45,690 nt of DNA from an uncultured Lachnospiraceae bacterium (GTDB lineage Bacteria > Bacillota > Clostridia > Lachnospirales > Lachnospiraceae): positions 1 through 45,690 of the forward strand of contig ONBT01000016.1 of NCBI GenBank assembly GCA_900316075.1. The letters run 5' to 3'. Position 1 is the first letter of the stretch. Each line of letters starts with the position of its first letter. The translations under genes and the position numbers were made by a program. Under the pieces are notes generated by a model that ran no database searches, was not told where the DNA came from, and saw nothing but the letters and a program-made list of their open reading frames with translations. Shown here in pieces: positions 32,666 through 42,352 of this stretch.

Positions 32666-34117
32666 ATGAAGAAGATTCTGTTTGCTGCCAGTGAGTGCGT
32701 TCCATTCGTGAAGACCGGGGGGCTGGCCGATGTGGTCGGGGCCCTGCCCAAGGAGTTTGACAAGAGCGAGTGGGATATCCGGGTCGTTCTCCCGAACTAT
32801 ACCTGCATACCTCCCTATTTCCGGGACAATTTTCACGACGTCTGCCACTTCAATATGGCCTGCGGTCCCTATATCGGGGAGAAGTACGTCGGAGTCAAGG
32901 AGTATGAATGGGAGGGCATCACCTACTACTTCATTGACAATCTGGAATACTTCGAGTGCTTCTATCCCTATTCCGATACCCGTTACGACATGGAGAAGTT
33001 CACCTTCTTCGACAAGGCGGTTCTCTCCATGCTGCCGGTCATCGACTTCAAGCCGGATCTGATTCACTGCCACGACTGGCAGACCGGACTGATTCCCGTC
33101 TATCTGAAGAATGAATTCCAGGGGAATCCCTTCTTCTGGGGCATGAAGTCCATGATGACGATTCACAACCTGAAGTTCCAGGGCATCTGGGACATCAAGA
33201 CCCTGCAGGGCCTTTCGGGCCTGTCTCCCGATCTTTTCACCCCGGACAAGCTGGAGTTCAACAAGGCCGGCAATATGCTCAAGGGCGGCCTCGTCTATGC
33301 GGACTACATCACGACCGTATCCGAGTCCTACGCCGATGAGATTCAGACCCCTTATTACGGGGAAGGTCTGGATGGGCTGCTTTCCTCCCGCCACTTCGAC
33401 ATGAAGGGCATTGTGAACGGCATCGACTATGTCTCCTACAATCCCGCCACGGACGAGAAGCTCTACAGGAACTACGACGTTTCGAACTTCCGCAAGTACA
33501 AGAAGGTGAACAAGGAACGCCTGCAGGAGGACATGGACCTGACCGTGGATACGGGCAAGTACATGATCGGTCTGGTATCCCGCCTTACCGACCAGAAGGG
33601 TCTCGACCTCATCAATTACTGCATGGAGGGCATTGTCGACGAAAATACCCAGCTCGTCGTCATCGGAACCGGCGAGAGCCGCTACGAGAACATGTTCCGC
33701 CACTATGCCTGGAAGTATCCGGACCGGGTTTCCGCCAATATCTGCTATTCGGACGACCTGGCCAGAAAACTCTACGGGGCAGCGGACGCCTTCCTCATGC
33801 CCAGCCGTTTCGAGCCCTGCGGCCTGACCCAACTCATTTCCTTCCGTTATGGCACCGTACCCATCGTCCGGGAAACCGGCGGTCTCAAGGATACCGTCGA
33901 GGCCTTCAACGAGTATGAACACACCGGAGATGGCTTCTCCTTCCGGAACTACAACGGAGATGAGCTCCTGAACACCGTGAACTACTCCAAGTACATCTAC
34001 TTCACAAAGAAAGTCCAGTGGAACAAGATGGTGGAGCGGGGCATGAAGAAGGATTATTCCTGGGCCAACTCCAAGGGAAGCTATGAAGAACTCTACAACT
34101 ACCTGATCGGGGCCTGA
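32666..34117 (+). CDS. glgA: Glycogen synthase (ADP-glucose type)
   Basis: A 483-residue GT5 glycosyltransferase that extends alpha-1,4-glucan from ADP-glucose. The N-terminal nucleotide-sugar motif KTGGLADVVG (16-25), HCHDWQTGLIPVY, MTIHNLKFQGI, IVNGIDY and the C-terminal SRFEPCGLTQLISFRYGT place both Rossmann lobes. Length is normal for bacterial GlgA. ATG 32666 has AAAGGGG. It is the only glycogen gene in the window, so the pathway is encoded elsewhere. Likely role is carbon storage from sugars imported by the glycan loci. Confidence 0.96.
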   Translation: MKKILFAASECVPFVKTGGLADVVGALPKEFDKSEWDIRVVLPNYTCIPPYFRDNFHDVCHFNMACGPYIGEKYVGVKEYEWEGITYYFIDNLEYFECFYPYSDTRYDMEKFTFFDKAVLSMLPVIDFKPDLIHCHDWQTGLIPVYLKNEFQGNPFFWGMKSMMTIHNLKFQGIWDIKTLQGLSGLSPDLFTPDKLEFNKAGNMLKGGLVYADYITTVSESYADEIQTPYYGEGLDGLLSSRHFDMKGIVNGIDYVSYNPATDEKLYRNYDVSNFRKYKKVNKERLQEDMDLTVDTGKYMIGLVSRLTDQKGLDLINYCMEGIVDENTQLVVIGTGESRYENMFRHYAWKYPDRVSANICYSDDLARKLYGAADAFLMPSRFEPCGLTQLISFRYGTVPIVRETGGLKDTVEAFNEYEHTGDGFSFRNYNGDELLNTVNYSKYIYFTKKVQWNKMVERGMKKDYSWANSKGSYEELYNYLIGA

Positions 34118-34152
34118 ATATGGGCTCTCCGGTCGAAACAGAATATTGAAAC

Positions 34153-34179
34153 TTTGAGGGGAGCCGTGGACCGGTTTTT
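34153..34179 (+). other. Leader hairpin before ftsK/spoIIIE without U-tract
   Basis: GCCGTGGACC (34153-34162) pairs over 10 bp (one G-U) with GGTTCACGGC (34170-34179), loop GGTTTTT. GCCTGTTGCTG follows instead of a U-tract, so it is a structured 5' leader more than a terminator. It ends 28 nt before an ATG that lacks a ribosome binding site. Confidence 0.55.
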
Positions 34180-34207
34180 GGTTCACGGCGCCTGTTGCTG
34201 TATATAG

Positions 34208-36952
34208 ATGCCGAAACAAAGCGAAGAAAAAAAGAAAAGAAATTCCGCAAAAGGAACTGCAAAAGGCAGGAACAGTGCGCCTTCCCGCAAGAAGACAAGT
34301 ACTTCCGCAAAAAAGCAGGCCTCTTCCGGAAAGAAGAAGACTGCGGCAAGGGAAAAGGTGAGGGACGAAAACCGGGAGTCCCTGAGCCTGGACCTGATTG
34401 TGCTTGTCTCCCTGACCCTTTCCGTCCTTCTCTTCATAGGGGAAGTGGGCGGAGGCGGAGTGGTTCTCGATACGGTCAGCCGCTTTACCTTCGGCCTTTT
34501 CGGCCTGATGGCCTACCTGCTGCCCTTTGTTCTTTTTCTGGGGACTCTGCTCACTCTGGCAAACCGGGAGAGCCCCTCTTTCCGGGTCCGGGTGATTTCA
34601 CTTGCCGTCTTCTCTGTCTTTCTGATGGCTCTTTTTGAGCTCTTAAAGACCGACGGGCTGGACAGCGGAGTTTCCTCCTACCTTTCCTCCTATCAGGAGA
34701 AAAATGGAGGCGGTCTCCTGGGAGGCCTGATTGCCGGAGCCCTCTATAAGGGATTCGGGACCCTTGCGGCCTATTTCATTGTTTTCATCGGCCTTCTTGT
34801 CAGCATTCTTTTCTTCTTCGGAAAGTCCATGATTCGCCGGGCGGAGCACAAGGAAAGAAATCTGAAAAAGCGGAGAGAGCTCAGCACAGCTGAACGGGAA
34901 ACCCGGCGGGAACTTGACGCAGAACGGGAAGAGCGCATGCAGCGGGCGGAAGCGGACAGGAGAGAATCCCGGGTCGGCCGGGGCGTCTCCCTCGATACGG
35001 CCCTGGTGCCCGAAGACAGCAAGGTCTCTTCCGACGAAATGAGCGAGCTCACGGCAGATTCTCTGGACAGCATTGCAGCGGAAGAGCCGGTAATCCCTGC
35101 AGTTGAACCCACTAAGAGTGAACCTCTTTCTGCTGAAGAAAAATCTTATATTTTCGGAGCCGGGAATGGAAATGCAGCAGTAAATGATATTTCAGAGGTT
35201 GATATTTCAGCAGATAATCTCTACTTTCCCCCTGAAGAAATGCCGGTCATAAAGAATACAGAAGCAGAAGAAACTGCAGAAGTTTCGGAACCGGAGATAG
35301 ATAATCCGGCAACGGTTTCTGATACGATTCCCGAGCCTCCTGCTGAAAAGACGGAGTCCCCTGAATCCCCTGTTCCGGAGGCTGCTGCTCCTGAAGAGGC
35401 AGCAAAGAGTCCGGAGGCTATCCTGAAAAAGGCATACGTCCTTCCGGCTGTGAGCCTCCTGGATGCTTCCAAGGACAAGAACGGAAAGGATTCCACAGCC
35501 GCCATCAACAAGATGGCAGAAAAGCTGCAGACGACCCTTTCGAACTTCGGAGTCAATGCCAAAGTCACGAACTATATGCAGGGGCCTGCGGTCACCCGTT
35601 TTGAAATCGAGCCGGAGACCGGGGTCAAGGTTTCAAAGATCCTGAACCTTTCGGACGATATCAAGCTGAATCTGGCCGTGCCGGACATCCGCATGGAGGC
35701 CCCGATTCCAGGCAAGGCAGCCATCGGCATCGAAGTACCGAATAAGCAGGCCCAGACCGTGACCTTTCGGGAACTCATGGAGTCCAGGGAGTTTCAGTCG
35801 AATAAGTCCAAGATCGCCTTTGCGGCCGGCCGGGACATAGCCGGAAATATTGTGATTTCCGATATTTCAAAAATGCCCCACCTTCTGATTGCCGGGGCTA
35901 CCGGGTCCGGAAAATCCGTCTGCATCAATACGATCATCATGTCTATCCTCTACAAGGCCACACCCGATGAAGTCCGCTTCATCATGATCGACCCGAAAAT
36001 TGTGGAGCTTTCCGTCTATAACGGCATCCCCCACCTTCTGGTGCCGGTTGTCACGGACCCCAAGAAGGCGGCCGGAGCCCTGCAGTGGGCGGTCACTGAG
36101 ATGACCACCCGCTACAAGCGCTTTGCGGACGCGGCGGTCCGGGATATGAAGGCCTATAACGCCAAGGTCAAAACCGGGGAGATTGTCGAGGACGGCAAAG
36201 CAGTGACCGACCCCATGCCCCAGATTGTGGTCATTGTCGACGAGCTGGCCGACCTCATGATGGTGGCCGGCAAAGAAGTTGAAGCCTCCATCTGCCGCCT
36301 GGCCCAGCTGGCCCGCGCAGCGGGCATCCACCTCATTATCGCCACCCAGCGGCCTTCGGCGGATGTCATCACCGGGCTCATTAAGGCCAATATGCCGTCA
36401 AGAATTGCCTTTGCCGTGACCAGCGGTATCGACTCCCGGGTCGTCCTCGATATGAGCGGGGCGGAAAAGCTCCTGGGCAAGGGCGATATGCTCTATTTTC
36501 CCCAGGGCATGTCCAAGCCCCTGCGAGTTCAGGGAGCCTTTGTTTCTGACGATGAAGTGGGCCGGGTCTGTGACTTCATACGGACAGAAAACGCTCAGGC
36601 AGTTGAAACTGCCCTGTCCCGCCAGGAAGAGACCCAGAGCGCCATTGAAAGCCATGAGGAGGCTCTTTCCGCAGATACAACGGCCATCGACGGAAACGGC
36701 CGCGGGGCCATTGACGACGGAAGGGATGAATTCTTCCCGGATGCCGGAAAGCTGGCCTGTGAGAAGGGAAAGATTTCCATCGGCATGATGCAGAGGGCCT
36801 TTCGAATCGGTTTCAACCGGGCCGCCCGGATCATGGATCAGCTGGACGAGGCCGGGGTAGTGGGACCGGACCTGGGAACCAAGCCCCGCACCGTTCTCAT
36901 GAAGCCGGAGGAATTCCAGGCCTATCTGGACAGCGAGGGCGGAGAATCCTGA
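34208..36952 (+). CDS. ftsK: DNA translocase FtsK/SpoIIIE
   Basis: A 914-residue hexameric DNA pump for chromosome segregation at division or sporulation. A Lys/Ser-rich N-terminus (1-55) is followed by four hydrophobic segments (about 58-215), a charged linker (216-420) rich in Glu/Pro/Ala, and the motor with Walker A GATGSGKS (563-570), Walker [14 protein letters not shown] and the FtsK loop [21 protein letters not shown]. The C-terminal gamma winged helix ([33 protein letters not shown]) should recognise polar KOPS/SRS sequences. The ATG 34208 has no visible Shine-Dalgarno; a GTG near 34367 behind AAGGGAAAAG is an alternative that would drop the basic N-terminus. Confidence 0.95.
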   Translation: MPKQSEEKKKRNSAKGTAKGRNSAPSRKKTSTSAKKQASSGKKKTAAREKVRDENRESLSLDLIVLVSLTLSVLLFIGEVGGGGVVLDTVSRFTFGLFGLMAYLLPFVLFLGTLLTLANRESPSFRVRVISLAVFSVFLMALFELLKTDGLDSGVSSYLSSYQEKNGGGLLGGLIAGALYKGFGTLAAYFIVFIGLLVSILFFFGKSMIRRAEHKERNLKKRRELSTAERETRRELDAEREERMQRAEADRRESRVGRGVSLDTALVPEDSKVSSDEMSELTADSLDSIAAEEPVIPAVEPTKSEPLSAEEKSYIFGAGNGNAAVNDISEVDISADNLYFPPEEMPVIKNTEAEETAEVSEPEIDNPATVSDTIPEPPAEKTESPESPVPEAAAPEEAAKSPEAILKKAYVLPAVSLLDASKDKNGKDSTAAINKMAEKLQTTLSNFGVNAKVTNYMQGPAVTRFEIEPETGVKVSKILNLSDDIKLNLAVPDIRMEAPIPGKAAIGIEVPNKQAQTVTFRELMESREFQSNKSKIAFAAGRDIAGNIVISDISKMPHLLIAGATGSGKSVCINTIIMSILYKATPDEVRFIMIDPKIVELSVYNGIPHLLVPVVTDPKKAAGALQWAVTEMTTRYKRFADAAVRDMKAYNAKVKTGEIVEDGKAVTDPMPQIVVIVDELADLMMVAGKEVEASICRLAQLARAAGIHLIIATQRPSADVITGLIKANMPSRIAFAVTSGIDSRVVLDMSGAEKLLGKGDMLYFPQGMSKPLRVQGAFVSDDEVGRVCDFIRTENAQAVETALSRQEETQSAIESHEEALSADTTAIDGNGRGAIDDGRDEFFPDAGKLACEKGKISIGMMQRAFRIGFNRAARIMDQLDEAGVVGPDLGTKPRTVLMKPEEFQAYLDSEGGES

Positions 36953-37018
36953 GATCCTGTGCCTGCTGCAAATATTTTTCGAGAACTTTTCATACGGACC
37001 TGATTTTCTGGAGAACCT

Positions 37019-38197
37019 ATGAAGTGTAAGTACTGCGGAAACGAAATGCCGGAAGGGGCCATATACTGCGAGCACTGCGGAAAGCCCGTGCAGATGGTGC
37101 CGGATTACAATGTCTTCGATGATGAAGTCCTGCCCTCCCTGGTATCCGACGAGGGAAAGAAGAAAAAGAATAATGAAAACGCGGCGTCTTCCGCTGCCGA
37201 AAATGAGGGTGCTTCCCAAAAAGCGGACGGGAAGGCGTCGGCTCCGGCAAAGAACGTCAAAAAGCGGACCATGGTCCTTTCCTGCATCGCTATAGCCGCC
37301 CTTGCTTTGATTGTCTTCGGAACATTCTACGTAAATACTCCCGGCTACCAGACAAGGGCCGGAGACAAGGCGTATGCGGCAGCAGACTATGCCGGGGCGG
37401 CTGACCACTATATCAATGCTCTTTCTGCCCACGACACGGATGCCGACCTTCTGGCAGCCGTCGGGGACTGTTATACGAAGCTTGGGAATAAGGATGAAGC
37501 TGAGAAATACTACCAGAATGCCTTAAGCAACGACAAAAGCAATGAACGTGCCTTTGCCGGGCTCTGCAGTCTCTATGCGGCAGAAGAAAATTATGACGGC
37601 CTGACCTCCCTCAGGGACAGTGCTGTGACGGAGGCCCAGCAGAAAGCCATTTCCAGTGCCTATATTTCAGACATCATCTTTTCGGAAGAGGAGGGAGAAT
37701 ATGATGACGACCAGGAAGTCAGCCTGTCCTCCCCGGAAGGATATCCCATCTACTATACCCTCGACGGGACAGAACCGACTCCGGAAAATGGAACCCTCTA
37801 TGACGGGCAGCCCCTTGCCATAAGGGAAGGAGAAACGGTCATCTCGGCAAGGGCCGTGACGGAGGCCGGCAGCAAGGGCCCTGTGACGAAGAAGACCTAC
37901 AAGGTCACCTATCAGACTCCGGACTATGCCATGGTAACTCCGGATGGAGGCACTTTCTATGCCCCGACCCAGGTCATGATCCGCTATCCATCCGACGCGA
38001 AAGCAGCCATCTACTATACCTGGGACGGGACCAATCCGACTGCTTCTTCCAGCCTCTACACCGGCCCCATGGAGATTCCGGAGGGGAACAATATTCTTTC
38101 CGTCATTGTCATTGACCGGCACGGCCTTTCGAGCCCCGTATACCGGGGAAATTTTGTCTTTCTGCCGGACGGATTGGCCAATGGAGAAGGGGAGTGA
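37019..38197 (+). CDS. Zinc-ribbon, TPR and CHB_HEX-domain membrane protein
   Basis: A 392-residue protein with a mixed layout. Residues 3-23 form a zinc ribbon (CKYCGNEMPEGAIYCEHCG). A low-complexity Lys/Glu/Ala segment (40-82) leads to one membrane segment (about 86-105). Outside, TPR-like helices (about 115-200; AYAAADYAGAADHYINALSA, DCYTKLGNKDEAEKYYQNAL) are followed by two copies of a chitobiase/hexosaminidase C-terminal-type beta domain (YPIYYTLDGTEPTPENGTLYDG; AAIYYTWDGTNPTASSSLYTG). Orientation inside-out for the ribbon is inferred. It may be a cell-surface scaffold. ATG 37019 has GGAG 6 nt upstream. It precedes pdp by 3 nt and is likely co-transcribed with it. Confidence 0.8.
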   Translation: MKCKYCGNEMPEGAIYCEHCGKPVQMVPDYNVFDDEVLPSLVSDEGKKKKNNENAASSAAENEGASQKADGKASAPAKNVKKRTMVLSCIAIAALALIVFGTFYVNTPGYQTRAGDKAYAAADYAGAADHYINALSAHDTDADLLAAVGDCYTKLGNKDEAEKYYQNALSNDKSNERAFAGLCSLYAAEENYDGLTSLRDSAVTEAQQKAISSAYISDIIFSEEEGEYDDDQEVSLSSPEGYPIYYTLDGTEPTPENGTLYDGQPLAIREGETVISARAVTEAGSKGPVTKKTYKVTYQTPDYAMVTPDGGTFYAPTQVMIRYPSDAKAAIYYTWDGTNPTASSSLYTGPMEIPEGNNILSVIVIDRHGLSSPVYRGNFVFLPDGLANGEGE

Positions 38198-38200
38198 AGC

Positions 38201-39514
38201 ATGGACGTAATAGACCTCATCAACCGAAAAAGAAGGCATGAAGAACTCTCCCGGGAGGAAATATCCTTTCTCGTGGAGGGCTATACGGCCGGGCAGATCC
38301 CGGACTATCAGATGGCGGCCTTTCTCATGGCGGTCTGCCTCAACGAGATGACGGACGAAGAGACCATAGCCCTGACCTTCACCATGCGGGATTCCGGGAA
38401 AATCATGGACCTTTCTGAGGTTCCCGGCCTCAAGGTGGACAAGCATTCGACCGGAGGTGTCGGTGACAAGACGACGATATCCCTGATTCCGATTGTCTCT
38501 GCGGCGGGCGTTCCCTGTGCCAAGCTCTCGGGCCGGGGCCTGGGCTTTACGGGCGGCACCATAGATAAGCTCGAGTGCTTTCCCGGTTTCCGCACAGACC
38601 TTTCCGATGAGGAATTCGTATCCCAGGTGAAGACTATCGGGGCGGCCATCTCCGGCCAGACCGGGGACCTGACTCCGGCGGACCGGAAAATTTATGCCCT
38701 CCGGGACACGACAGGGACTGTGGAATCCATTCCCCTGATTGCCTCCTCCATCATGTCAAAGAAGCTGGCCAGTGGGGCCGACCGGATTGTACTCGATGTA
38801 AAGACCGGAGCCGGGGCTTTCATGAAGACAAAGGAAGACGCCGAAAAACTGGCCCGCACCATGACTGCTCTGGGGCGTCTCGCCGACAGGCAGGTTTCCT
38901 GCTTCATTACCGATATGAACGAACCGCTCGGGAATGCCGTCGGCAATGTCTATGAGGTAATTGAGGCGGTGAAGATGCTTTCCGGAGAAGGGCCGGAAGA
39001 CTACCGGGAGCTTGTCCTTTCCCTGGCTGCAGAGATGATATTCCTCGGCGGGAAGGCAGCAAATATTGATGAAGGCCGGAGAATGGCCCAAAAGGCGGTC
39101 TCTGACGGCTCCGCTTTGGAGCAGCTCTGCCGGATTGTATCCTCCCAGGGCTCCGATGAAAAATATGTCCGCAATCCCGGCCTCTTAAAAACTGCGGAAA
39201 AGACAGCGGTTTTCACTGCCCCGGAGGCCGGCTTCATCGAAGGCATTCAGGCCGAGCTCATCGGCCGGGCCGAAGAGGCCCTCGGCGGCGGAAGGGCAAC
39301 GAAAGAGGATATAATAGACCTTTCTGTCGGGATGATGCTTCTCAAAAAGACAGGGGATCCGGTTCAAAAGGGGGAGCCTCTGATGGAGATTCATTATAAT
39401 AATGAAAATAAGCTGGAAACTGCCTTAGAACTCATCCGAAAGGCCTATGCCATCGGTCTTGCGGACCCGGGAAGGAAAAAGGTCATTCTCATGCGGCCGG
39501 AGGACTTTGTCTGA
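38201..39514 (+). CDS. pdp: Pyrimidine-nucleoside (thymidine) phosphorylase
   Basis: A 437-residue enzyme that splits pyrimidine nucleosides with phosphate. The family signature SGRGLGFTGGTIDKLE is present, with KHSTGGVGDKTT for phosphate binding and DVKTGAGAFMK. It belongs to the DeoA/Pdp group; substrate breadth (thymidine only or also uridine) cannot be decided by eye, though Bacillota usually carry Pdp. ATG 38201 has GGGGAG upstream and is 3 nt from the preceding stop. Confidence 0.93.
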   Translation: MDVIDLINRKRRHEELSREEISFLVEGYTAGQIPDYQMAAFLMAVCLNEMTDEETIALTFTMRDSGKIMDLSEVPGLKVDKHSTGGVGDKTTISLIPIVSAAGVPCAKLSGRGLGFTGGTIDKLECFPGFRTDLSDEEFVSQVKTIGAAISGQTGDLTPADRKIYALRDTTGTVESIPLIASSIMSKKLASGADRIVLDVKTGAGAFMKTKEDAEKLARTMTALGRLADRQVSCFITDMNEPLGNAVGNVYEVIEAVKMLSGEGPEDYRELVLSLAAEMIFLGGKAANIDEGRRMAQKAVSDGSALEQLCRIVSSQGSDEKYVRNPGLLKTAEKTAVFTAPEAGFIEGIQAELIGRAEEALGGGRATKEDIIDLSVGMMLLKKTGDPVQKGEPLMEIHYNNENKLETALELIRKAYAIGLADPGRKKVILMRPEDFV

Positions 39515-39647
39515 GCTTCGGAGCTTAGGGGAGCTGCCTGCAATTTTCTGCCTCTTTGATAAGAAATACGCCCCTATTATTTGTAGGAGAAAAGTGTTAA
39601 GATACAACAGATTGTGGTTTATCGTGTAAGGAGTGAAGTCGTAGAAC

Positions 39648-40652
39648 TTGGATACCATACAGACCATAGACATCCCCGCAGAGCATATGAAGAATATCTT
39701 CGGGGAACTCGACTCGAATCTGTCCATTATTGAAAAGGCCCTGTCCGTGAATGTCACAGCCCGGGACGGGGTGGTCCGCATTAACGGGGAAGATGATTCC
39801 GCCAGAAAGGCGGTCCGGATCTTCAACGAACTTCTGTCCCTGTCCGAAAACGGCACCGTTCTCACGGAGCAGAATGTCTCCTATGCACTTGACATGGCGG
39901 ACTCTGCCCATGAAGAACATGCCCTTCAGAAGATGGATTCCGATATCATCTGCCATACGGTGAGCGGAAAGCCCATCAAGCCCAAAACCCTGGGCCAGAA
40001 GGAATATGTGGATGCCATCCGCAACAATATGATTGTTTTCGGCACCGGCCCGGCCGGTACCGGCAAGACTTATCTCGCCATGGCCCTGGCCTGCTACTAT
40101 TTCGGCCGGGACGATATGGAGCGGATTATCCTGACCCGGCCCGCCATAGAAGCGGGAGAGAAGCTGGGCTTTCTTCCCGGCGACCTGCAGTCGAAGGTAG
40201 ACCCCTACCTGAGGCCCCTCTATGACGCCCTCTACCAGATCATGGGGCAGGAAGCCTTTCAACGGAATATGGAAAAGGGCTCCATCGAAGTGGCGCCTCT
40301 GGCCTACATGCGGGGCCGGACCCTGGACAATTCATTTATTATTCTCGATGAGGCCCAGAATACGACTCCGGCCCAGATGAAGATGTTTCTGACCCGGATC
40401 GGCTTTGGCTCCAAGGTCGTGATCACCGGAGACCTGACCCAGAAGGACCTGCCCACCGGAACCGTGTCGGGACTCGACGTAGCCGAGCGGGTGCTGGCCA
40501 AGGTGGATGAAATCAAGTTCTGTCATCTGACCGGAAAGGATGTCGTCCGGCATCCCCTGGTGCAGAAGATTGTCAATGCTTATGAAGAATATGAAAACAA
40601 ACAGGCGGCCCGCCTCAAACGGGAAAGCGCCGGAAAAGGCCGGAGAAAATAA
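39648..40652 (+). CDS. phoH: PhoH-family ATPase
   Basis: A 334-residue PhoH protein with an N-terminal KH-like region and a P-loop ATPase domain: Walker A GTGPAGTGKT (132-141), Walker B FIILDEAQNTTP (Asp234-Glu235), and QMKMFLTRIGFGSKVVITGDLTQ. It is a predicted RNA/nucleotide-handling ATPase linked to ribosome maturation with YbeY. The start is TTG 39648, with AAGGAG about 13 nt upstream. An ATG is absent from the frame until residue 14. It leads the phoH - 7TM - ybeY run and its 3' end overlaps the 7TM gene. Confidence 0.93.
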   Translation: MDTIQTIDIPAEHMKNIFGELDSNLSIIEKALSVNVTARDGVVRINGEDDSARKAVRIFNELLSLSENGTVLTEQNVSYALDMADSAHEEHALQKMDSDIICHTVSGKPIKPKTLGQKEYVDAIRNNMIVFGTGPAGTGKTYLAMALACYYFGRDDMERIILTRPAIEAGEKLGFLPGDLQSKVDPYLRPLYDALYQIMGQEAFQRNMEKGSIEVAPLAYMRGRTLDNSFIILDEAQNTTPAQMKMFLTRIGFGSKVVITGDLTQKDLPTGTVSGLDVAERVLAKVDEIKFCHLTGKDVVRHPLVQKIVNAYEEYENKQAARLKRESAGKGRRK

Positions 40653-41832
40653 GATTTCGGTCCGTCGGCTGTCTTCGATTTTCTTCTGCATTGTCATTTT
40701 TGCCGCAGGGCTTTTTCTCCTTTCCTACCGGGAGAACCTGCTTTTGGATGAGGAAATCTGTCTATTTGCCCTCACGGTGATTTTTCTGGCCGTCTTTTTC
40801 CTGACCATGCGGCATGAGCGCCTTTCGGACCGGCTTTCCTTCAACGGGACCAGCTACCGCAAGTTCATCGTGGTCTTTGCCGTCTGCTTCGGCCTCCTGA
40901 TGGCCGGAACCTATATGAAGGACTTTTTCTTCCCGATTCTGATTGTCAGCTTCCTGCTGACTTCGGTCATGGACGGGAAGCTGTCCATTGCCATGAGCGT
41001 CTATTTCGCCTGTGTCTTTTCTATAGCGGAAGGGGCCGGGATTTACATGCTCCTGTGCTACGTGGTTCTCGGCTGCCTCGGAGCCCTGATTTCCGACTAT
41101 TTCAAGGACGAGCGTCTGTCGGTCTTTACGGGACTCATAGTTTTCTGCATTGCCATATTTGTTCCGGCCGTATTTCAGTACCTTTCCTACCAGGAACTGT
41201 CCACGGCCTTTCTGAAGGACGCCTTTGCGTCGGGCCTTGTTTCGGCTCTTACAGCCTGGATTCTCTTCCCGATTCTGGTGAAGTTCGACAGGAGAGAGCC
41301 TTCATCTGTCTATGAAACTCTGCTGGATCCGGACTATTCCCTGGCTCAGGACATCCGGCGCTATTCCCTGGCCGAGTATGAGCATGCCAAACGGGTTTCC
41401 CTGGCCTCCGGGGCCTGCGCCCGCCTGGTGGGGGCCAAGGTTCTCACCGCTTCCTGCGGGGGCATGTATTACCGCCTGGGCGTCATGGCCGGAGAGCCGG
41501 TCGTGAAGAACGGGGTCCGGCAGGCTGTGGACAACTGTTTCCCGACGGACGTCATCCGGATTCTGTCCGAATATCAGGCCCTGGAGCAGAAGCCGTCCAC
41601 AGTAGAATCCGCCATCGTTCACATGACGGATGCCATCATTACGAAGCTGGAAGTCCTGGATTCCGATACTTTTACGACCGACTGGAACCAGTCCATGGTC
41701 ATCTATCAGACGCTGAACGAACTCTCGTCCAAAGGTGTCTATGATGAATCCGGCATGGCCATCAACCAGTTTCTCCGCATCCGGGATTTTCTGGCGGAGA
41801 AGGACCTGCTGGCCAGCACGTCTTTAAATTAA
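40594..41832 (+). CDS. 7TM protein related to PgpH/YqfF with a degenerate HD domain
   Basis: About 412 residues from the ATG at 40594; ATGs at 40540, 40579 and 40585 are alternatives inside phoH, and none has a good ribosome binding site. Seven or eight membrane segments (about 30-250) are followed by a cytosolic helical domain. Position between phoH and ybeY is that of pgpH/yqfF, which encodes a c-di-AMP phosphodiesterase with extracellular 7TMR-HDED, 7TM and HD domains. Here the extracellular domain is missing, and where the HD motif (ALYHDIGK-like) should be the sequence is GGMYYRLGVMAGEP; only the first His (AEYEHAKRVS) remains. Metal binding is therefore doubtful. The later part (QAVDNCFPTDVIRILSEY, NQSMVIYQTLNEL) keeps the HD fold's helices. 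Confidence 0.8.
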   Translation, partial: KTNRRPASNGKAPEKAGENKISVRRLSSIFFCIVIFAAGLFLLSYRENLLLDEEICLFALTVIFLAVFFLTMRHERLSDRLSFNGTSYRKFIVVFAVCFGLLMAGTYMKDFFFPILIVSFLLTSVMDGKLSIAMSVYFACVFSIAEGAGIYMLLCYVVLGCLGALISDYFKDERLSVFTGLIVFCIAIFVPAVFQYLSYQELSTAFLKDAFASGLVSALTAWILFPILVKFDRREPSSVYETLLDPDYSLAQDIRRYSLAEYEHAKRVSLASGACARLVGAKVLTASCGGMYYRLGVMAGEPVVKNGVRQAVDNCFPTDVIRILSEYQALEQKPSTVESAIVHMTDAIITKLEVLDSDTFTTDWNQSMVIYQTLNELSSKGVYDESGMAINQFLRIRDFLAEKDLLASTSLN

Positions 41833-41841
41833 AGGAGAGCC

Positions 41842-42339
41842 ATGAGCGTTCTTTTTACCGATGAATGTGAGGAAGACCTGGGGTTTCCCCTGGAGGAAAC
41901 CGCGGAAAGCACAGTAAACGCAGCCCTTTTGACAGAGGGCTTTTCCATTCCGGCCGAAGTTTCGGTCACCCTGACCACGGCAGAAGAAGTGCATGAATTG
42001 AACCGGCAATACCGGGACGTGGATTCCACGACGGACGTTCTGTCCTTCCCTTTGCTTGAACTTACGCCGGGAGAGGACTTTGGGCGCCATGATTTTTCAG
42101 AGGACATGGACCCGGATACGGGAAAAGTGCCTTTGGGGGACATCGTCCTGAACATCTCTCGGGTGAAGTCCCAGGCAGAGGAGTACGGGCATTCGGTCAA
42201 AAGAGAGTATTCCTTCCTCATATGCCACTCCATGCTCCACCTTCTTGGGTATGACCATATGGAGGAAGGTGAGCGAGAAGTCATGGAAGAGGAACAGAGG
42301 AAAATAATGGAAGCCCTGGGGATTTCCAGGGAAGACTGA
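41842..42339 (+). CDS. ybeY: Endoribonuclease YbeY
   Basis: A 165-residue metal-dependent RNase that matures 16S rRNA and takes part in ribosome quality control. The zinc motif HSMLHLLGYDHMEEGE supplies the three His ligands, and the N-terminal half has ELNRQYRDVDSTTDVLSFPLLE. ATG 41842 has AAAGGAG upstream. It lies 9 nt after the 7TM gene and 13 nt before the DUF3048 gene, so is within an operon that begins at phoH. Confidence 0.95.
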   Translation: MSVLFTDECEEDLGFPLEETAESTVNAALLTEGFSIPAEVSVTLTTAEEVHELNRQYRDVDSTTDVLSFPLLELTPGEDFGRHDFSEDMDPDTGKVPLGDIVLNISRVKSQAEEYGHSVKREYSFLICHSMLHLLGYDHMEEGEREVMEEEQRKIMEALGISRED

Positions 42340-42352
42340 GGGGGAGCAGGCT

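Noticed and set aside
32582-34219. 545-codon minus-strand frame opposite glgA
   Set aside because: The plus strand encodes a complete glycogen synthase; the antisense frame has no recognisable domain and follows from GC-biased codon positions.
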